Of a DNA stretch of 33,204 nucleotides, positions 1 through 7,102 are shown piece after piece. The DNA is taken from NCBI GenBank assembly GCA_021772935.1, contig JAJFLA010000014.1, forward strand, positions 1-33,204, given 5' to 3'. This DNA comes from Gammaproteobacteria bacterium. GTDB taxonomy: Bacteria; Pseudomonadota; Gammaproteobacteria; Xanthomonadales; SZUA-36. Numbering within the stretch: the stretch's first letter is position 1; each line of letters opens with the position of its first letter. A model generated the notes under the pieces. The model did not search any database, had not been told where the DNA came from, and worked only from the letters and a program-made list of their open reading frames with translations. The position numbers were made by a program, and so were the translations under genes.

Positions 1-141
1 ATCACAGTTAGCTACGAAACCATCAGACTCTGGTGTATCAAGTTTGGACCCAGATATTCCAGGCGATTGAAGCGAAAGCATCAAGGATTCGGCGATACCT
101 TCTACATTGATGAAGTATTTGTGAAGATCAATGGTAAACAG
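1..141 (+). pseudogene. IS6-family transposase, internal fragment (5' end off window, 3' end lost)
   Basis: Frame 1 is open from the first base and encodes ITVSYETIRLWCIKFGPRYS, followed by a segment ending in FYIDEVFVKINGKQ. This matches the region around the first catalytic Asp (IDEVFV) of IS6/IS240-type DDE transposases. It aligns with the corresponding part of the intact transposase at 182-880 (VSYESIRQWCNRFGP and FLDEVFVTIRGK) but is clearly a different copy. The reading frame stops matching where the terminal repeat of the next insertion sequence begins at 142. The rest of this transposase does not reappear to the right of that element, so this is a decayed remnant and not a simple insertion into an otherwise complete gene. 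The start lies before the window. Confidence 0.8.
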
Positions 142-943
142 GGTACTGTCAAGTTAAGCCCAGATTTGGCAGACTGCGCCTATGAAGAGCATAAAATCAA
201 TATATCACGGACATCGATTCCCGCCGGAAATCATCAGTCACGCCGTTTGGTTGTACCATCGGTTCTGTCTCAGCTTCCGAGATGTTGAAGATCTTCTGGC
301 CGAGCGTGGAGTCGAGGTTTCCTATGAATCGATTCGGCAATGGTGCAATCGGTTTGGCCCAGACTACGCACGCAAGCTGAAGAAGCGCAGTGGTCGCCTC
401 GGCGACACTTGGTTCCTTGATGAAGTGTTTGTCACAATTCGCGGCAAGTTGCACTATCTGTGGCGTGCCGTTGATCAGGACGGTGATACGATCGATATTC
501 TGGTCCAGAAACGCCGTAATAAGCGCGCCGCTAAACGGTTCTTCCGGAAATTACTCAAGGGTCAGTGTGCCTCGCCAAGGCGCATGGTGACGGACAAACT
601 GCGAAGCTATTCGGCCGCTAAACGGGAGGTTATGCCATTGGTCCCGCACTGCACCGATCAATACGCGAACAACCGGGCCGAATTATCCCACGAACCCACC
701 CGGCTTCGGGAACGACAGATGAGGCGATTCAAATCTGTCGGCCAGGCGCAGCGTTTTCTCACAGTGCATGGGACAATCGGCAATCTATTTCGGCTGGGGC
801 GACATCTGATGCGCGCGAGCCATTATCGCGAATTTCGCGGCCGAGCATTTGCTGAGTGGCAGCTGGCTACGTGTGCCTAATGGACACCCGAACTCAATAA
901 ATTGAGCATGATTCTGATCCAAAATCGCTAAGTTGACAGTACC
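142..943 (+). mobile_element. Complete IS6-family (IS240-like) insertion sequence, 802 bp
   Basis: The left end at 142 reads GGTACTGTCAAGTTAAGC. The reverse complement of the right end, finishing at 943, reads GGTACTGTCAACTTAGC, so the terminal inverted repeats match for about 17 bp with one mismatch and one gap. They enclose a single transposase gene. The size fits the IS6 family, which is usually about 0.8 kb. The 8 bp flanks, GTAAACAG on the left and TCACGGCT on the right, do not match, so there is no target-site duplication. This suggests that a deletion or recombination followed insertion. Confidence 0.85.
182..880 (+). CDS. IS6-family DDE transposase
   Basis: This is a 232-residue transposase that would catalyse cut-and-join movement of the surrounding element. 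The catalytic triad is visible: Asp in FLDEVFV near residue 80, Asp in MVTDKLRSY near residue 138, and Glu within the block HEPTRLRERQMRRFKS near residue 172. The N-terminal part (FPPEIISHAVWLYHRF, then SFRDVEDLLAERGVEVSYE) is the helix-turn-helix region typical of IS240-like members. The length is normal for the family and no frameshift is seen, so the element may still be active. The ATG at 182 lies 40 bp inside the left terminal repeat, as expected. The element is outside the comM-linked modules and is probably a later arrival in the cargo region. Confidence 0.92.
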   Translation: MKSIKSIYHGHRFPPEIISHAVWLYHRFCLSFRDVEDLLAERGVEVSYESIRQWCNRFGPDYARKLKKRSGRLGDTWFLDEVFVTIRGKLHYLWRAVDQDGDTIDILVQKRRNKRAAKRFFRKLLKGQCASPRRMVTDKLRSYSAAKREVMPLVPHCTDQYANNRAELSHEPTRLRERQMRRFKSVGQAQRFLTVHGTIGNLFRLGRHLMRASHYREFRGRAFAEWQLATCA

Positions 944-1177
944 TCACGGCTTCCTCGCGCCCTCGGCCTAGGGATTCAAGTCTTATTTGGGCAAAAAATT
1001 CTGATACGAATTTAAATCATTAGGAGAAAACCTGGCATACATTGAAACAAATTTATGGGTGCAAACCCCATTATTTATCCCGACATTCGTTTGTTTATAT
1101 CCATTCTATCTTGTCGCCACGCGCGACAAAAGCACAAAGGATGGGCTTTAAAACTAACAGCATAAAGGATTAAGAGC
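944..1177. other. Intergenic stretch between the insertion sequence and the exported-protein genes
   Basis: No convincing ORF, RNA gene or strong hairpin is visible. The last part holds AAGGATTAAG just before the ATG at 1178, a plausible ribosome-binding region. The promoter of the two genes downstream is expected here, but no clear -35/-10 pair stands out. Confidence 0.4.
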
Positions 1178-1618
1178 ATGAAAAGAGCAACAATTATTAT
1201 TGCAAGCCTCTTGTTTTCGACTTGCGTTATGGCTGAAGAAGTAGAAATGTTTAGTCGAGCAAATTGCATAAACAATGAGTCAATCACTTACGATTATTTT
1301 GCCCTTCCCCAGTGGCGGCTCACGTTTTCCGAGCATATAGACCACGATCAGTGGGGGTTTTTCAATGGCGTTAAGTTTTATTTTCGACACCTCGTAGCTA
1401 GCAGTCCATTATCTCATTGCGATTTTTATAATTGCTGGTATTTCTACGAACAGACTACTAGGGCCGCCGCCATCCACATAGGTGAAGGTGGTGTCCCAGG
1501 TGTTTCAACAAACTGGGGAGTGAAGGGCGAACACTGGCATTACTTAACCCACTTTGGGCATGTCCGTTTAGACTCAACGGCGTCTGATTGCAACCTTTCA
1601 TATGATCAATTTAATTGA
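1178..1618 (+). CDS. Small exported protein of unknown function
   Basis: The 146-residue product starts with a typical Sec signal peptide (MKRATIIIASLLFSTCVMAEE), with likely cleavage after VMA. The mature part is about 127 residues and rich in aromatic residues and His. It contains four Cys (in RANCINN, LSHCDFYNCWYF and SDCNLSY), which could form two disulfides in the periplasm or outside the cell. No family is recognised. The gene is followed after 15 bp by another exported protein, with a good ribosome-binding site (AGGAG) in the gap, so the two are probably co-transcribed and may act together. AAGGATTAAG precedes the start. Confidence 0.65.
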   Translation: MKRATIIIASLLFSTCVMAEEVEMFSRANCINNESITYDYFALPQWRLTFSEHIDHDQWGFFNGVKFYFRHLVASSPLSHCDFYNCWYFYEQTTRAAAIHIGEGGVPGVSTNWGVKGEHWHYLTHFGHVRLDSTASDCNLSYDQFN

Positions 1619-1633
1619 TCAGGAGAACCTGAA

Positions 1634-2314
1634 ATGAAATTTCTTCGCATACTATCTTTTTTAACCATCATCACCCTCCAAGTAACCGCTTATGCACAGT
1701 ACAAAACCCCACGTCCGTTGTTCGACCCAACGTTCGGTAACGATGGGGGCGGCGGTATTATAATTCAGTCACAGGAAGCTCAGGAAAAGGTGACCGGTCA
1801 TTTGGACACGCATGGGTTTATCGATGCATCCGACCGACCTGCGGCCGTCGATTATTTACTTGAGCGAATTGCACTGAGACAAAAAGAGGCCGATCTGCAT
1901 TTACGGGGTGATTCTCTTGAAGAGCTGGGTTTTACAACCCTTGACCCTGGTGTTGAGACTGCCTATGACGTAAATGAAATTTCTTATGAACTACTGGAAC
2001 AGAGACCTTCATCGGTCGCATACCTATTACCATCAAATGTCAGAGTCCGCCGAGTGTTTACAAAAACTCAGTTTGGCCGACTGATGATAGAAGAAGGTAT
2101 AGGAGCAACGGAACTTTTCGGTGTCAACCTTGAAATCGGCGGATATCCTGCCAAGATTGTGACAGCGAAACAGCAAGGGGAAGGCTGGTCTACGACAATT
2201 ATCGCAACCGACGGACGAAAGGTCTTCCTTATTCAAAGCGCAGGTAGGCGATTGAACGACAAGTTAATCAATGACTTGATTTACTTTACTGGAGATCTTG
2301 TTGCCGTGAAGTAA
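1634..2314 (+). CDS. Exported protein of unknown function
   Basis: The 226-residue product begins with a signal peptide (MKFLRILSFLTIITLQVTAYA, cleavage probably after AYA). The mature protein is mixed alpha/beta in appearance, with a Gly-rich GNDGGGGIIIQ segment near residues 36-46 and no cysteines in obvious pairs. No family is recognised. AGGAG lies 9 bp before the ATG, which supports this start. It sits 15 bp after the preceding exported-protein gene and is followed by a hairpin that probably ends the transcript. The two genes form a self-contained two-gene unit beside mobile DNA, and a secreted pair acting on one target or envelope structure is possible but unproven. Confidence 0.65.
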   Translation: MKFLRILSFLTIITLQVTAYAQYKTPRPLFDPTFGNDGGGGIIIQSQEAQEKVTGHLDTHGFIDASDRPAAVDYLLERIALRQKEADLHLRGDSLEELGFTTLDPGVETAYDVNEISYELLEQRPSSVAYLLPSNVRVRRVFTKTQFGRLMIEEGIGATELFGVNLEIGGYPAKIVTAKQQGEGWSTTIIATDGRKVFLIQSAGRRLNDKLINDLIYFTGDLVAVK

Positions 2315-2331
2315 CGCTCTAAGGCTTCATA

Positions 2332-2361
2332 GTGCTTAACCGGCTTTCGCTGGTTAAGCAC
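2332..2361 (+). terminator. Hairpin after the exported-protein pair
   Basis: GTGCTTAACC at 2332-2341 and GGTTAAGCAC at 2352-2361 form a perfect 10 bp stem with a 10-base loop, 17 bp after the stop codon of the upstream gene. There is no strong T run afterwards, so this may be a weak or bidirectional terminator or a REP-like hairpin. Confidence 0.55.
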
Positions 2362-2509
2362 ACTTATGTAAGAATAAAAGAAGAACTGATTTTATTCGCT
2401 GGGAAAAGCCAGACAAAAGCCAGGACAGCCATGTCGAGTGAAATATCCTACAAGACTTGATGCCGTTTTACCCTATTAGTTATTTGCGGTTCTGACCTAG
2501 ACTGATCTC

Positions 2510-3469
2510 ATGCCCAAACCAAGATACCGACAAGTCTCAATTGAAGATACTCCGTACTACCACTGCATCTCCCGTTGCGTGCGACGAGCCTTTTTGTGCG
2601 GTAGAGACCCCCAAACCGGCTTCGACTTTGAACACCGCCGCCAATGGCTCGCTGATCGAATCAAGTTACTCTGTTCAGTGTTTGCCGTTGACCTGTGTGC
2701 TTATGCCATCATGAGCAACCACTATCACATCGTGATCCGGATTAATGTCGAGCAGGCAAATACCTGGTCTGATGAAGAAGTTGCCGAACGCTGGATGAAA
2801 GTTTTTAGCGGGCCACAGTTAATACATCAGTATTTGGGCAATGCAGATTTAACTGAATCTGAGCTTGAATGGGTGGTAGAACTGTTTGCAACCTGGCGTG
2901 AGCGACTGGCGGATCTATCCTGGTTCATGCGTTGCATCAATGAACCCATTGCACGTATGGCCAATCGCGAGGACCACTGCAGCGGTAGGTTCTGGGAAGG
3001 ACGTTTTAAGTCACAGGCGTTACTGGATGAAAGGGCACTGCTGGCGTGTATGGCATACGTTGACTTAAACCCGATACGGGCCGTCATGGCCGAAACTCCA
3101 GAAAAGTCTGATTACACCTCGGTTCAGGAACGTATCATGCGTCCGGACAATGATAACCTGATGCCCTTCAAGGACCAGAATGAGGACGGAATCCCTTTCA
3201 GTTTGAAAGACTACCTGGAGTTGGTGGATTGGAGTGGCAGAGCGGTTAAAAAACATAAACGGGGATATGTCCCTGCCAATGCACCACCGATCCTGATCCG
3301 ACTAAGGATGGATGCAGCGCCGGTGTTGGATTACCTTGCAAAAGATTACATTCCGTCGTTTGGCGCGCTGGGACCGGTGAGTATGCTCAGAGCCTTTGCC
3401 AAGTCGGTTGGACGAAAATTTATAAAGGGTCACGCCATTGGGAACAGGCTCTGTCCAGAGCAGTTGTAG
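2510..3469 (+). CDS. REP-associated tyrosine transposase (RAYT, IS200-like Y1 HUH family)
   Basis: The 319-residue protein belongs to the Y1_Tnp/HUH single-strand transposases. The metal-binding HUH motif is HYH at residues 71-73 (IMSNHYHIVIRI). The nucleophilic tyrosine is most likely Tyr183 in MAYVDLNPIRA, the usual context in RAYTs. The N-terminus MPKPRYRQVSIEDTPYYHCI is also typical. Family members nick and rejoin structured single-stranded DNA and are linked to dispersal of REP hairpins. A C-terminal extension of about 130 residues follows the catalytic core. Only the 3' end of this gene recurs in the window, at 27380-27412 and 32839-33204. Here its stop lies 10 bp from the convergent comM' stop at 3480. 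The gene is intact and probably functional. Confidence 0.9.
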   Translation: MPKPRYRQVSIEDTPYYHCISRCVRRAFLCGRDPQTGFDFEHRRQWLADRIKLLCSVFAVDLCAYAIMSNHYHIVIRINVEQANTWSDEEVAERWMKVFSGPQLIHQYLGNADLTESELEWVVELFATWRERLADLSWFMRCINEPIARMANREDHCSGRFWEGRFKSQALLDERALLACMAYVDLNPIRAVMAETPEKSDYTSVQERIMRPDNDNLMPFKDQNEDGIPFSLKDYLELVDWSGRAVKKHKRGYVPANAPPILIRLRMDAAPVLDYLAKDYIPSFGALGPVSMLRAFAKSVGRKFIKGHAIGNRLCPEQL

Positions 3470-3479
3470 CCACCAGCCC

Positions 3480-3962
3480 TTAGAAGTTGTCCAGCCTTGC
3501 ACTCAAACGCCTGAAAGAAATTGCTTCGGCGAGATGCTCGGTACGGATTTCAGCGGCCTGGTCCAAATCTGCGATGGTGCGTGACACCTTCAGGATACGG
3601 TGGCAGGCGCGCGGTGACAGGTAAAGCTGCTCAACGGCATGTTCAAGCAGACTCAGTGATTTTCCGTGGATACGGCAAAACTGCTCTATCTCACCGTTGT
3701 CGAGTAGAGCATTGGCTTTGCCGGCACGATCCGATTGCACTCGCCGCGCTTCGATCACCCGCTCTCTGACGATGGCAGAGCATTCTGAGCTGCCCCTGGG
3801 AGTATTCAATATCGACGTCTTTGGCCGTAATACCTCAATCTGGATGTCAATTCTGTCGAGAAGGGGGCCTGAGACCCTGTTCTTGTATCGCTGGATTTGT
3901 TCGCCGCTGCATTGACAGCGACCACTTTCGTCACCCGAGAGGCCACAGGGACAGGGGTTCAT
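3480..3962 (-). CDS. comM: ComM/YifB C-terminal domain ORF, copy 1 (no AAA+ Walker motifs)
   Basis: This 160-residue ORF corresponds to only the last third of ComM (YifB, Mg-chelatase-like AAA+ helicase; about 500 residues when complete). It starts exactly at MNPCPCG, the sensor-1 region, and runs through RVSGPLLDRIDIQIEVLRPK to the C-terminal helical domain (SPRACHRILKVSRTIADLD). Walker A and B are absent, so it cannot hydrolyse ATP alone. Four cysteines (C4, C6, C16, C18) form a possible zinc-binding pair. The ORF could extend upstream to 4094, but that part overlaps the HTH gene and does not resemble ComM. Either it is a free-standing small protein or it is a comM 3' end carried or stranded by an integrated element. 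Confidence 0.85.
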   Translation of the reverse strand: MNPCPCGLSGDESGRCQCSGEQIQRYKNRVSGPLLDRIDIQIEVLRPKTSILNTPRGSSECSAIVRERVIEARRVQSDRAGKANALLDNGEIEQFCRIHGKSLSLLEHAVEQLYLSPRACHRILKVSRTIADLDQAAEIRTEHLAEAISFRRLSARLDNF

Positions 3963-3999
3963 TGCCTTTTTACAATATATTCCTATATCGCTTAAATCC
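3963..3999. promoter_or_regulatory. Invariant 37 bp spacer between comM' and tandem-HTH gene, copy 1
   Basis: The AT-rich spacer separates two head-to-head starts. On the + strand TTTACA, 17 bp, then TTAAAT could act as a weak promoter giving a nearly leaderless HTH transcript. The spacer is identical to that of copy 2 and has the same length in all four copies, which suggests a shared promoter or operator, or a recombination site. Confidence 0.5.
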
Positions 4000-4449
4000 T
4001 TGATTCCAAAGCCATATGATTTTGAGCCCAAAACGTTGGGTGAGCATGTACGGAAAAAACGTCTCGAAATGAGGCTTATGCAGAAGGAAGTCACTGATCA
4101 ACTTGGAGTCAATGCTTGGACCATTTTGAACTGGGAAAAGGGTCATACAGAGCCGCCAATTGTGTCCATTCCTGCCATTGTACGGTTCCTTGGCTACGAT
4201 CCTTTCCCACAGCCAACAACCTTACCTGAGAAACTGCTCGCAAAGCGACGTGAGATGGGTTGGTCAATCAAAGAAGCCGCCCAAGCAGTTGGTGTCGATC
4301 CAAGTACTTGGGGGAATTGGGAACGTGGACAGACGATCCTTTATCGTCAACACCGCGTACTTATAGCTCGGTTCCTTGACCTACCCGCCGATGCTCTTGA
4401 CCAAGAAATGACGTCGCGTTGGAACCGGTCGCACGAACGCGCACTTTAG
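4000..4449 (+). CDS. Tandem XRE-type HTH protein, copy 1
   Basis: The 149-residue protein has two successive helix-turn-helix domains of the XRE/Cro type. The first spans about residues 14-65 with recognition segment VNAWTILNWEKG, and the second about 76-125 with VDPSTWGNWERG. The repeated W-x-x-WE-[KR]-G pattern shows an internal duplication. It probably binds DNA as a compact two-headed reader. It has no catalytic domain, so it is not a recombinase. The TTG at 4000 is used as start because all four copies align from this L/M-IP position and the spacer to comM' then equals 37 bp. It could regulate the module, act as a directionality factor, or be an addiction-type regulator; the sequence does not decide. 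Confidence 0.8.
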   Translation: MIPKPYDFEPKTLGEHVRKKRLEMRLMQKEVTDQLGVNAWTILNWEKGHTEPPIVSIPAIVRFLGYDPFPQPTTLPEKLLAKRREMGWSIKEAAQAVGVDPSTWGNWERGQTILYRQHRVLIARFLDLPADALDQEMTSRWNRSHERAL

Positions 4450-4484
4450 GTTTCAATTTCGGGATTCCCACAAATCATCACGCG

Positions 4485-4525
4485 GACTCAAACAAAAGAA
4501 TCTTCGGAATACCTGGGGAGGTTCA
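4485..4525. repeat. Structured tail of the module, copy 1
   Basis: This is an imperfect version of a motif shared with copies 2 and 4: GACTC, a short A-rich loop, GAATC (one mismatch to a 5 bp stem), then CGGAATACCTGGGGAGG. It lies 35 bp after the HTH stop. The conserved position marks the right-hand limit of homology of the module, after which cargo begins. It may be a terminator or a single-strand hairpin recognised by a transposase. Confidence 0.55.
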
Positions 4526-4594
4526 CGTCGCCAGGCCATTAAGCACAACACATCTGGGTGTGTGTAACCTTACAGCACTCAGAAAAGGCCTCGC

Positions 4595-4614
4595 CTACCC
4601 AACTGGGTAGTTGG
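4595..4614. promoter_or_regulatory. Overlapping palindromes upstream of the TonB receptor gene
   Basis: CTACCC-AACT-GGGTAG and the overlapping CCAACT-GGGT-AGTTGG give two nested 6 bp inverted repeats about 100 bp before the receptor start. This is a plausible operator, for example for the LuxR-type regulator at the end of the cluster. No consensus is known to me for that regulator. Confidence 0.4.
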
Positions 4615-4712
4615 AAGCAACCGGCCCACCCAAATGAACCTTTGTGGACATTGGCGTAATGCTCTTATTCTTATGTTCCACATAAAGCATCAATAAGCAA
4701 CGGGAAGGTCAC

Positions 4713-6980
4713 ATGAGAATCTATACACCTGTTATTTCAACATTTCTGGCATGTCTGTCGCTGATAAGCATAGATGTTGTTCTGGCACAGGATGACGGTC
4801 AGGCAGCTAGCAGTGATAGCCAGGAAACTTCTCTGCTTGAGGAGGTTATCGTCACGGCACGTGGTCGAAAAGAATCGCTGCTTGAAGTTCCCATTTCTGA
4901 AACCGTTTTTAATGCCGAGGCGATTGAAACCGCACGGATCAAAACAATTGATGATTTCATCGCCCTGACACCGGGCGTTACCATTTCAAACGCACAAGAC
5001 GCCGGGACCAACTTCATCACAATTCGTGGCATGTCTCAAACACGAAACGGCGAGCCCCCCGTCGCTGTGGTGGTAGACGATGTGCTACAGGTTAATTCGC
5101 GCGCCTTTGACCAGGCTTTGTTCGACTTACAAAGCATCGAGGTACTGCGCGGGCCTCAGGGCGCCCTGTATGGCCGTAACGCCACCAATGGTGCAATCAT
5201 TATCAACACGGCTACACCGACTGATGAGTTTCAGGGTTACGTTCAGGGCACCTATGGTGATGGCGATGAATATGCGTTTGAAGCATCAGTATCTGGTCCG
5301 ATTTCTGAAGATGTAGGGTATCGGGTTTCAATGCGTTACTACGATCGTGATGGTTATCTTGATAACGTCATTCTGAACAAGAAAACCGACTATTCAGAAG
5401 AGTTCAATTTCCGCGGACACCTTAGCTGGGCTGTTTCTGATCGTCTGAGCGCCGACCTGCGAGCCAGCGTGACACAAACAGATGGTGGTTCGCTTAACTA
5501 CACCTATCAACCGGCGGTTGTGGATATGAACACTGGTTTCCCCGTCGCTTTCGATTTCTCCATTGCCGACGCAGACCTGGTACAGCAGGATTTTGTCGCC
5601 AACAACCTTGGCTATGATGAGCGTGATGTGTCGCAGGTTTCCCTGCGTCTGAATTACGAAATGGACTGGGCGGTACTACGCTCAGTGACGGCGTGGGACC
5701 AACTTGAACAACTATCCGCTGCCGATCAGTTCCCATACACCTATGCCAGCAGCATTACGCCGGCACCCCCGTTTCCTTTCTTCGATGGCACACAGACACA
5801 ACACGTGGATGTGGATGCATTCAGCCAGGAGTTACGCCTGACCAGTTTGGACGATCAGCGTCTGCGCTGGATGGTAGGTGGCTACTTCCTGCAGACGGAC
5901 CGCTACATTTCTTCCACTGTCGGTGCTGATCTGGAACAGGGTGTTCTGGGCGTGAAACGAAGCCCATACCTGGGTGACTCAAGTAACCCAACTACATCCT
6001 GGATCGCCGATGATAACGACAACACTGCCTGGGCCCTGTTCTTCAACCTGGCCTATGACGCAACGGAAAAGCTGGAACTGGCTTTCGCCGGTCGTTATGA
6101 CAAGGACGAACGCAAACAGACAGTTGATGATCGTCAGGGAGCCTACGACAATGATGGCAACCTGCTAGCGGCCATTGGTGTGCCGGGCAAGGTCAACAAG
6201 GCAGATTTTTCTTTGTTCCAGCCCAAGCTCAGTGTTCGTTACGCTGTTAGCGATGATTTCTCTATCTATGGGTCATGGGGCAAGGGCTTCCGTAGCGGTC
6301 AGTTTAATCAGAACGGAGTAGGCGAAATAGCCGCATCAGCGGGTATTCCGGGTGTTGAAGACGTACTTGACCAGGAAGAAAGTGAAACCTTCGAGCTTGG
6401 AGCGAAAACCCAATTTGGAGGTCGTTTCAGTCTTAGTGCTGCAATTTTTAACACGGAGGTTAAAAACGCTCCTTACTTTGTATTCATCGGTGGTGTGGGC
6501 GCCCAGGTATTGGTCGGTATTGACCAGGTAGATATTACAGGTGGTGAACTGGAACTCAGCGCCCACCTCAATGACAACTGGAATGCATACATGGGTGTTG
6601 GCATTTCCGACGCTGAAATCAAGAAATACACTTTGAACCCTGCTGCTGTAGGAAACGAGGCGCCTTATGTTCCCGAAAGTACATTTAACCTAGGTTTACA
6701 GTATCGCGGAGCGATTACTGACTCACTAGGCCTGTTCGCCCGCGTAGATTACGAGCGCCGTGGTGAGCAATTCTGGGACCCGGAGAACACAACCTCACGT
6801 TCAGCCCTGGATTTGGTCAGATTAAGGGCCGGGATTGAAAGTAACGACGGTGTGTGGTCCCTAATAGGAACAATCGATAACGCCACAGACGAGATATACA
6901 ACTCTGAATGGGTACTCGGTGGCTTCGCACATGCCGGCTTCCCACGTGTATGGCATATAGATTTACGCTACAACTTCTGA
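4713..6980 (+). CDS. TonB-dependent outer-membrane receptor
   Basis: The 755-residue protein begins with a signal peptide (MRIYTPVISTFLACLSLISI, continuing to VVLAQ). A TonB-box-like and early plug segment follows (EEVIVTARGRKESLLEVPIS), with plug motifs such as ITIRGMSQ and SIEVLRGPQGALYGRNATNG. The remainder is a 22-strand-type barrel ending in LRYNF, with the terminal aromatic residue required for outer-membrane insertion. The plug style resembles the non-siderophore receptors abundant in aquatic gammaproteobacteria. It would import a substrate using TonB and proton-motive force. GGGAAGG lies 5 bp before the ATG. It heads the hydantoinase-type cluster, so its ligand is probably the substrate of HyuA/HyuB or a precursor of it. 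The gene is intact. Confidence 0.93.
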   Translation: MRIYTPVISTFLACLSLISIDVVLAQDDGQAASSDSQETSLLEEVIVTARGRKESLLEVPISETVFNAEAIETARIKTIDDFIALTPGVTISNAQDAGTNFITIRGMSQTRNGEPPVAVVVDDVLQVNSRAFDQALFDLQSIEVLRGPQGALYGRNATNGAIIINTATPTDEFQGYVQGTYGDGDEYAFEASVSGPISEDVGYRVSMRYYDRDGYLDNVILNKKTDYSEEFNFRGHLSWAVSDRLSADLRASVTQTDGGSLNYTYQPAVVDMNTGFPVAFDFSIADADLVQQDFVANNLGYDERDVSQVSLRLNYEMDWAVLRSVTAWDQLEQLSAADQFPYTYASSITPAPPFPFFDGTQTQHVDVDAFSQELRLTSLDDQRLRWMVGGYFLQTDRYISSTVGADLEQGVLGVKRSPYLGDSSNPTTSWIADDNDNTAWALFFNLAYDATEKLELAFAGRYDKDERKQTVDDRQGAYDNDGNLLAAIGVPGKVNKADFSLFQPKLSVRYAVSDDFSIYGSWGKGFRSGQFNQNGVGEIAASAGIPGVEDVLDQEESETFELGAKTQFGGRFSLSAAIFNTEVKNAPYFVFIGGVGAQVLVGIDQVDITGGELELSAHLNDNWNAYMGVGISDAEIKKYTLNPAAVGNEAPYVPESTFNLGLQYRGAITDSLGLFARVDYERRGEQFWDPENTTSRSALDLVRLRAGIESNDGVWSLIGTIDNATDEIYNSEWVLGGFAHAGFPRVWHIDLRYNF

Positions 6981-7102
6981 AATTCGACTGTAGTCGATAA
7001 GGGTGCAAGACCTGTACACAAGTGAGCACCCGGTCGACCATGGAATCCGATTATCGCCTGAGTACTCAGTTCAAGGTAAGTAAGGCCAATGAGGGATACA
7101 AG

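Noticed and set aside
3963-4094. N-terminal extension of the comM' ORF on the minus strand (also open at 27906-28214 in copy 4)
   Set aside because: The extension is antisense to the HTH gene, does not resemble ComM and is not conserved in sequence or length between copies. It is a by-product of the open frame.
7022-7102. Upstream GTG start for HyuA
   Set aside because: The extra 27 residues do not look like the family N-terminus, and the ATG at 7103 has a properly placed GAGG and directly precedes the conserved region.
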